NCBI RefSeq assembly: GCF_001983175.1
Contig: NZ_MNPW01000011.1
Coordinates: 124,001-188,000 of the forward strand
DNA from: Pseudomonas cedrina subsp. cedrina
GTDB taxonomy: Bacteria; Pseudomonadota; Gammaproteobacteria; Pseudomonadales; Pseudomonadaceae
Direction: 5' to 3'
DNA: 64,000 bases
A program made the position numbers and the translations under genes. The notes under the pieces were generated by a model. It did not search any database, had not been told where the DNA came from, and saw only the letters and a program-made list of their open reading frames with translations. This document shows positions 59,759 through 64,000 of the stretch, one piece after another; positions within the stretch are counted from its first letter, which is position 1; each line of letters starts with the position of its first letter.

Positions 59759-61144
59759 CTACACTTCGCTGCTAGATATTGATCGGCATGGAAACAGCAG
59801 TAATGCTTCCTCCATGCTGGCAAGTTTGATCTGAGTCTCTTCATACTCATCGGCAGGCCATGAACCATGAACGATCCCGCACCCTGCGAACAAATGACAG
59901 TGTTGATGCGTGATTAGCGCAGAACGCAGGGCTACCACGAAATCTCCATTACCTTTTGAGTCCAGCCAGCCCACGGGCCCCGCATACCAACCTCGGTCAA
60001 AGCCTTCGTGGCGACGGATGAAGTTCATGGCTGTGGTTCTTGGCAAACCACCGACCGCCGGCGTGGGATGCAGCGCCTGCACGCCGTCCAGCAGGTGTTT
60101 GCCGGTGTTGAGCCGCGCAGCGATGGGCGTGCTCAAGTGCTGCACCGTGGCCAGTTTCAGCAAGCCGGGGCGCGGCGCGGCCTGCAGTTCGCTGACCTTG
60201 CCGGTCAGGGCCTGGGTGATGGTCTGCACCACTAACTGGTGTTCGTGCTGCTCCTTGGGGTCGGCGAGCAAGCGTTCGCCTATGGCGTGATCCTGGTCGG
60301 CATTGATGCCGCGTCGCGCAGTGCCCGCCAGGGCGTGGGTGGTCAGGCGGGCGTCATGGCAACTGAGCAGCCGCTCGGGGGTGGCGCCCATGAAGCAGTG
60401 CCCGCCACGATGCAGGGCGAACAAGTGGGCAGCGTTGCGACGGGCGTGTAGCCGACGCATCACCGCACCGCTGTCGAGGGGCGCGTCCAGTTGATAGTCG
60501 ACATGCCGCGCCAGCACCACCTTGCTCAGCTCGCCAGCGGCGATGGCCTGCAACGCCTGGTCCACCTTGGCTTGCCACTGCGGTGAAGGCAGCGCGGTGC
60601 ATTCGAGTACTTTGGATGAGGTGGCGGCCAAGGCGGGAGGGTTGAGCAGTTGTGCGTAGGCCGCGAGGCTGTCGCGGATCAATGCCGCCGGGTCGCTGCC
60701 AGGTTCGACTACCCGCTGGCAGCGCAGCCAGCGGCCGTCGGCGTCTTCGCTGAGCAGCCAATGGGCCAGATGAAAACTGGCGTCAGCGAAGGCGGCCCAA
60801 TGTGGCGCGCATGGCCGCTGTTCATCGAAGCGCATGCCGCCCAGCAGCAAAGGCGCCTTGGGCCCATCGATCACCGCGTCGGCGCACAGTGCGAACCATT
60901 GGCGGTTTACGTCTAGCATGCGCTGGGCGCCGCTGGCCTCGATCTGCCAGGCGCAGCCAAGACCGAACAGCGTCAGGTCCGGCGAGTGCGCGCACCAGAA
61001 AAAACCCTGCCGGTGGGCTTCGTAAAGGGCCACGGCCTCTAGCGTCGGTGCGGCGTGCGAAGAAACCGCGATGACTGGCCGTTGATACGCCACCGCACGC
61101 TGGTGCGCGGTCTGGAACACCTTGAGCAATGCGGCCGCGTTCAT
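59759..61144 (-). CDS. pchA: Isochorismate synthase (salicylate siderophore)
   Basis: 461 residues, chorismate-utilising enzyme fold. ALAGTARRGINADQDHAIGE (catalytic Lys/His region), VQHLSTPIAARLNTGKHLLD, HPTPAVGGLPRTTAMNFIRR and GWYAGPVGWLDSKGNGDFVV are the usual blocks of MbtI/PchA/EntC enzymes. It converts chorismate to isochorismate, the first step to salicylate in pyochelin-type siderophores. It overlaps pchB by four bases. It is the last gene of the operon. Confidence 0.9.
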   Translation of the reverse strand: MNAAALLKVFQTAHQRAVAYQRPVIAVSSHAAPTLEAVALYEAHRQGFFWCAHSPDLTLFGLGCAWQIEASGAQRMLDVNRQWFALCADAVIDGPKAPLLLGGMRFDEQRPCAPHWAAFADASFHLAHWLLSEDADGRWLRCQRVVEPGSDPAALIRDSLAAYAQLLNPPALAATSSKVLECTALPSPQWQAKVDQALQAIAAGELSKVVLARHVDYQLDAPLDSGAVMRRLHARRNAAHLFALHRGGHCFMGATPERLLSCHDARLTTHALAGTARRGINADQDHAIGERLLADPKEQHEHQLVVQTITQALTGKVSELQAAPRPGLLKLATVQHLSTPIAARLNTGKHLLDGVQALHPTPAVGGLPRTTAMNFIRRHEGFDRGWYAGPVGWLDSKGNGDFVVALRSALITHQHCHLFAGCGIVHGSWPADEYEETQIKLASMEEALLLFPCRSISSSEV

Positions 61145-61449
61145 ACGACCTTGCTCTTTTTCTGTAGCCAGAAGGCGGTCTGCTCGGCGATGTACCAGTG
61201 GATAATCTGGTTGAACAGCCCTTCGATAAATTCACCGTCCAACCCGGCGGCCTGCGCCCATTGCCGGCGCTGCGGCAACATCGTCGCGACGCGCTCCGGG
61301 GCGGCGATGCTGGCCTGGTCAGGCTTGAACGCGGAGGCGGCCTTGACGTACTGCATGCGCAGGCCGAGGGCGTCGATGATTTGCTGGTCGAGGCTGTCGA
61401 TGGCATGACGAATGTCCGAAAGGCCAGTGCAGTGTTCCGGGGTTTTCAT
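61141..61449 (-). CDS. pchB: Isochorismate pyruvate-lyase
   Basis: 102 residues, AroQ chorismate-mutase fold: LSDIRHAIDSLDQQIIDALG, LRMQYVKAASAFKPDQASIA (basic active-site residues Arg and Lys near 31 and 42), FIEGLFNQIIHWYIAEQTAF. It splits isochorismate into salicylate and pyruvate. Overlaps on both sides indicate translational coupling with pchC and pchA. Confidence 0.92.
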   Translation of the reverse strand: MKTPEHCTGLSDIRHAIDSLDQQIIDALGLRMQYVKAASAFKPDQASIAAPERVATMLPQRRQWAQAAGLDGEFIEGLFNQIIHWYIAEQTAFWLQKKSKVV

Positions 61450-62204
61450 ACCGAGTCTCCCTGATGGTAGGCGGTGCGACGCAACAGGTGGCGGATCACC
61501 GGTCGCGGCTGATGCCTGAGGTAAAAGTGGTCGCCGTCGAACAGCCGGATATCCGGGGTGTGGTCGCTAAGGTCGGCCCAGGCGCGGGCCTGTTCGAGGC
61601 TGACTTGCGTGTCATCTCGGGCCAGCAGTACGTCGAGTGGTGCCGCCAGTGGTGCGAGGCGCGCAGGCCGCCAGGTTTCGATGGCCTGGTAGTCGCTGCG
61701 CAGGGTCGGCAAGAACAACGCACGCAGTTGCGGGTTGGCCCACAGGCCAGCGGCATCGGCGTCCTGGCGCAGGATGTCGGCGACCAGCGCATCGTCGTCC
61801 TGGCGGTGCAGGTCACTGGGCGGTTGTCGATGTGGAGGCGCGTGGCCCGAGACAAACACATGGGCGGCGCCAGAGCCCGCCGCTTGCAGGCGCACCCCCA
61901 CGGCGTAAGCGAGCGCCGCGCCCATGCTGTGGCCGAACAGCAGCAAGGGCCGGGCGGGCAGCGTTTGCAGCGCTTCGGTAATGTGCCCGGCGAGGCTGTC
62001 CAGGCACGGGATATGGGCTTCGTTGAAACGCTCTTCACGCCCCGGATACTGCACGGCCAACAGGTCGATATCTCCCGGCAGGTGTGCCAGCCACGGGCGA
62101 AAGAAACTCGCGCTGCCCCCGGCATGGGCCAGGCACACCAGACGCGCCCGCGCCTGTTCGCTTTCTCGCAGCACGCGCAGCCAGGGCGATGCAACGCCGC
62201 TCAT
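61446..62204 (-). CDS. pchC: Type II thioesterase of siderophore synthesis
   Basis: 252 residues, alpha/beta hydrolase of the external thioesterase group. ARLVCLAHAGGSASFFRPWL, LLLFGHSMGAALAYAVGVRL (nucleophile Ser in GHSMG), and catalytic His in FDGDHFYLRHQ. It removes wrongly loaded groups from the non-ribosomal peptide synthetase carrier domains. Overlaps with pchB and pchD by four bases. Confidence 0.9.
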   Translation of the reverse strand: MSGVASPWLRVLRESEQARARLVCLAHAGGSASFFRPWLAHLPGDIDLLAVQYPGREERFNEAHIPCLDSLAGHITEALQTLPARPLLLFGHSMGAALAYAVGVRLQAAGSGAAHVFVSGHAPPHRQPPSDLHRQDDDALVADILRQDADAAGLWANPQLRALFLPTLRSDYQAIETWRPARLAPLAAPLDVLLARDDTQVSLEQARAWADLSDHTPDIRLFDGDHFYLRHQPRPVIRHLLRRTAYHQGDSV

Positions 62205-63799
62205 AGCGCCAGCACCTGGTCCGCCAGGGCCTTGCGGTTAACCTTGCCGAGGCGTGTCAGCGGGAACTCGCGCAGCACCTGCAAGCGATCCGGCAATTTG
62301 TAGGCGGCCAGCCCGCGTTCCCGCAACCAGGCGTTGATCGAGGCCAGGTCGACCCGCTCGCCGTGGGCCAGCACGCAGGCGCAACTGCGCTCCCCGAGCA
62401 ACTCGTCGGCCAGGGCCACCAGCGCCACATCGCGAATCAGCGGATGCCCGAGCAGCAGGTTTTCGATCTCTTCCACGGGGATTTTCTCGCCACCGCGATT
62501 GATCACGTCCTTGCTGCGTCCCTCGACGATCAGATGCCCCTCGGGCAGGCGTCGCACCAAGTCGCCGCTGCGGAAAAAACCGTCAGCGGTAAAGGCGCGC
62601 TGGTTCTGCTCGGCGGCGTTGTAATAGCCGCGAATGGTGTAGGGCCCGCGCACCAGCAACTCACCGACGGTGCCGGGGGTGACCGGCAGGTCGTCAGTGT
62701 CGACGATGCGGATCTCGTCGTCGGCGGTCAGCGGCAGCCCCTGGGTGTCGAACACCCGCGCCTGCGGATCATCCAGTGGCGTGAAGCACAGCAAACCCTC
62801 GGCCATGCCGTACACCTGTTGCAGGCCGCAGCCTAGGACCGGGCGGATGCGTGCGGCGATCTCGGCCTTGAGCCGGGCGCCGCCAACCTGCAGCCATTGC
62901 AGGCTGCTCAGGTCGTTATCGGACCATTGCGCGACTTCCAGCCACAGCAACACCAGCGGTGGGATCAGGGCCGTGTGGGTGATGCGTTCGCGCTCGATCA
63001 GCTCAAAGGCGGTGTCCGGGCTCGGTTCCGGCGCCAGCACCAGGGTAGCGCCGACACTGAACACGCCCAAAGCACCAGGAGAGGCGAGGGGGAAGTTGTG
63101 CGCCACCGGCAGTGCGGCGAGGTATCGGGTATTGGCATCGAACCCACACGCCTGGGCGGCCAGGCGCGCATTGCACGCGTAGTCGTCATGGGTGCGCGGG
63201 ATCAGTTTGGGCAGGCCGGTGGTGCCGCCGGACAACAGCAGCACCGCCACCTCCCGTGAATCCGGCGCAGGCCATTCGCGCGGTCTGGCTACGCACTGCG
63301 CCAGCGGCACGAATTCCTCGGCGGCACCGACCACCCACACCTGTTGCAGGCTCGGCACTTGCTCGCGCAGCGTGCGCGCCAACGGGCGATAGTCGAAGCC
63401 CAGATGCTGATCGACAATCACATAGGCGACTGCCTGGCTGAGGTGCGCCAGGTGCGCCAGTTCATGTTCGCGATGGGCCGGCAGCGCAAACACCGGGATC
63501 ACGCCCACACGCAGCAGGGCGAAGGTCAGGCTGAAGAACTCGGCGATATTCGGCAACTGCACGAGCACCCGCTGGCCAGCCACCAGCCCGCGCTCGGCAA
63601 GGCCGGCGGCCAGGCGGTCGGCCTGATGGTCGAGCTCGGCGTAGCTCCAGCGCCGCGAGCCGTCTACCAGCGCCTCCTTGTTTGGCGTGCGCCGGGCCTG
63701 CCCGCGCAGCAGTTCGCCCAAGGGCACGCCGCGCCAGTAGCCTTGCTCGCGGTAGCGGCGAATAAAGTCGTCGGGCCAGTCTGTGCATCCATCAAGCAT
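62201..63799 (-). CDS. pchD: Salicyl-AMP ligase
   Basis: 532 residues from ATG 63799 (site AAGGAG just upstream). Adenylating enzyme: core motif LLLSGGTTGLPKLIPRTH (about 188-203), YGMAEGLLCFTPLDD, hinge YRSGDLVRRLPEGHLIVEGR-type sequence FFRSGDLVRRLPEGHLI, DVINRGGEKIPVEEIE and the final Lys in TRLGKVNRKAL. PchD/DhbE-type enzymes activate salicylate and load it on PchE. It overlaps the next upstream gene by eight bases. Confidence 0.9.
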   Translation of the reverse strand: MLDGCTDWPDDFIRRYREQGYWRGVPLGELLRGQARRTPNKEALVDGSRRWSYAELDHQADRLAAGLAERGLVAGQRVLVQLPNIAEFFSLTFALLRVGVIPVFALPAHREHELAHLAHLSQAVAYVIVDQHLGFDYRPLARTLREQVPSLQQVWVVGAAEEFVPLAQCVARPREWPAPDSREVAVLLLSGGTTGLPKLIPRTHDDYACNARLAAQACGFDANTRYLAALPVAHNFPLASPGALGVFSVGATLVLAPEPSPDTAFELIERERITHTALIPPLVLLWLEVAQWSDNDLSSLQWLQVGGARLKAEIAARIRPVLGCGLQQVYGMAEGLLCFTPLDDPQARVFDTQGLPLTADDEIRIVDTDDLPVTPGTVGELLVRGPYTIRGYYNAAEQNQRAFTADGFFRSGDLVRRLPEGHLIVEGRSKDVINRGGEKIPVEEIENLLLGHPLIRDVALVALADELLGERSCACVLAHGERVDLASINAWLRERGLAAYKLPDRLQVLREFPLTRLGKVNRKALADQVLAL

Positions 63800-64000
63800 G
63801 GCAATCTCCTTGGGCAGTCGGGCAGCCCAGCAACTGGGCACCGTGCAGATTCAGCGGGTGCGTAAGGCCGGTGACTTGCACCGCCTGTACGCCGGTGTGC
63901 GTGGCCGGTTGCAGGCGCAGCAGCGGATCATCGCCAGCCAGCAGGTCGAGGGCGGTTCTGTCGTCGGGGTGTACGCCCAAATGAACCGCGGCCAACCCGG
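63792..64000 (-). CDS. Partial gene upstream of pchD
   Basis: About 68 C-terminal codons run in from the right edge: LAAVHLGVHPDDRTALDLLA, LLRLQPATHTGVQAVQVTGL and a Cys-rich end (LLGCPTAQGDCHA). It overlaps pchD by eight bases, so it belongs to the operon. It could be a reductase or other tailoring enzyme of the siderophore pathway (for example PchG/PchK-type), but too little is visible to assign it. Confidence 0.5.
   Translation of the reverse strand, partial: GLAAVHLGVHPDDRTALDLLAGDDPLLRLQPATHTGVQAVQVTGLTHPLNLHGAQLLGCPTAQGDCHA

Overview
The window looks like chromosome from a Pseudomonas of the fluorescens group. Support for this: the thrS-infC-rpmI-rplT-pheS-pheT-ihfA-merR-tRNA-Pro block in its usual gammaproteobacterial order, an RsmE-type CsrA copy, small Pseudomonas families (DUF2790, DUF1654), a pyochelin-type salicylate operon and a PFGI-1-type integrative conjugative element (ICE) transfer module. 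Family names below were assigned by reading motifs and protein sequence; no database search was run.

Layout. (1) 1-5.7 kb: core and small genes. These are the start of a heavy-metal-type response regulator, a DUF2790 exported protein, a hydrolase remnant, a HAD phosphatase, rsmE, a SPOR-like lipoprotein, a DUF1654-endonuclease I pair behind a LexA-type box, and a periplasmic asparaginase/glutaminase. (2) 6.0-13.2 kb: a complete ribose regulon rbsBACRKD, ending in an exported nucleoside hydrolase that would release ribose from nucleosides outside the cytoplasm. A LacI-type operator sits at the promoter. (3) 13.2-15.3 kb: small proteins, an I78-type inhibitor lipoprotein and a cold-shock protein. 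(4) 15.6-23.1 kb: the translation block (thrS, infC with a probable AUU start, rpmI, rplT, pheS, pheT), ihfA, a MerR regulator and tRNA-Pro(GGG).

(5) 23.1-27.1 kb: just behind tRNA-Pro, a likely integration hotspot, lie fragments of a phage-type adenine methylase, an IS66 transposase and a probable group II intron. An intact two-gene OLD nuclease plus UvrD-like helicase pair follows, resembling the Gabija anti-phage system. (6) 27.7-36.4 kb: an accessory catabolic cluster. It holds an ornithine-cyclodeaminase-family enzyme, a threo-3-hydroxyaspartate ammonia-lyase-like enzyme, a dicarboxylate/amino-acid symporter, a second asparaginase, RidA, an RraA-like aldolase/decarboxylase, two regulators and a DSD1-family PLP enzyme. 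The content points to uptake and breakdown of asparagine, aspartate and 3-hydroxyaspartate, with enzyme families that overlap the beta-hydroxyaspartate cycle. A decayed chemoreceptor gene follows.

(7) 38.4-42.0 kb: a HAD phosphatase, a YbaK-type deacylase, a broken IS110 element, and fused fragments of a DUF3987 protein and a P4-type integrase. (8) 42.0-59.6 kb: an ICE module on the minus strand (MOBH-type relaxase, ArdC-like protein, TraG and a type-G conjugation apparatus with a VirB4-like ATPase). An XRE regulator, a possible QslA-like antiactivator and an HU protein interrupt the transfer operon. Coupling protein and intact integrase are absent, so the element is probably not self-mobile. 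(9) 59.7-64 kb: the pchDCBA salicylate operon on the minus strand, running off the right end.
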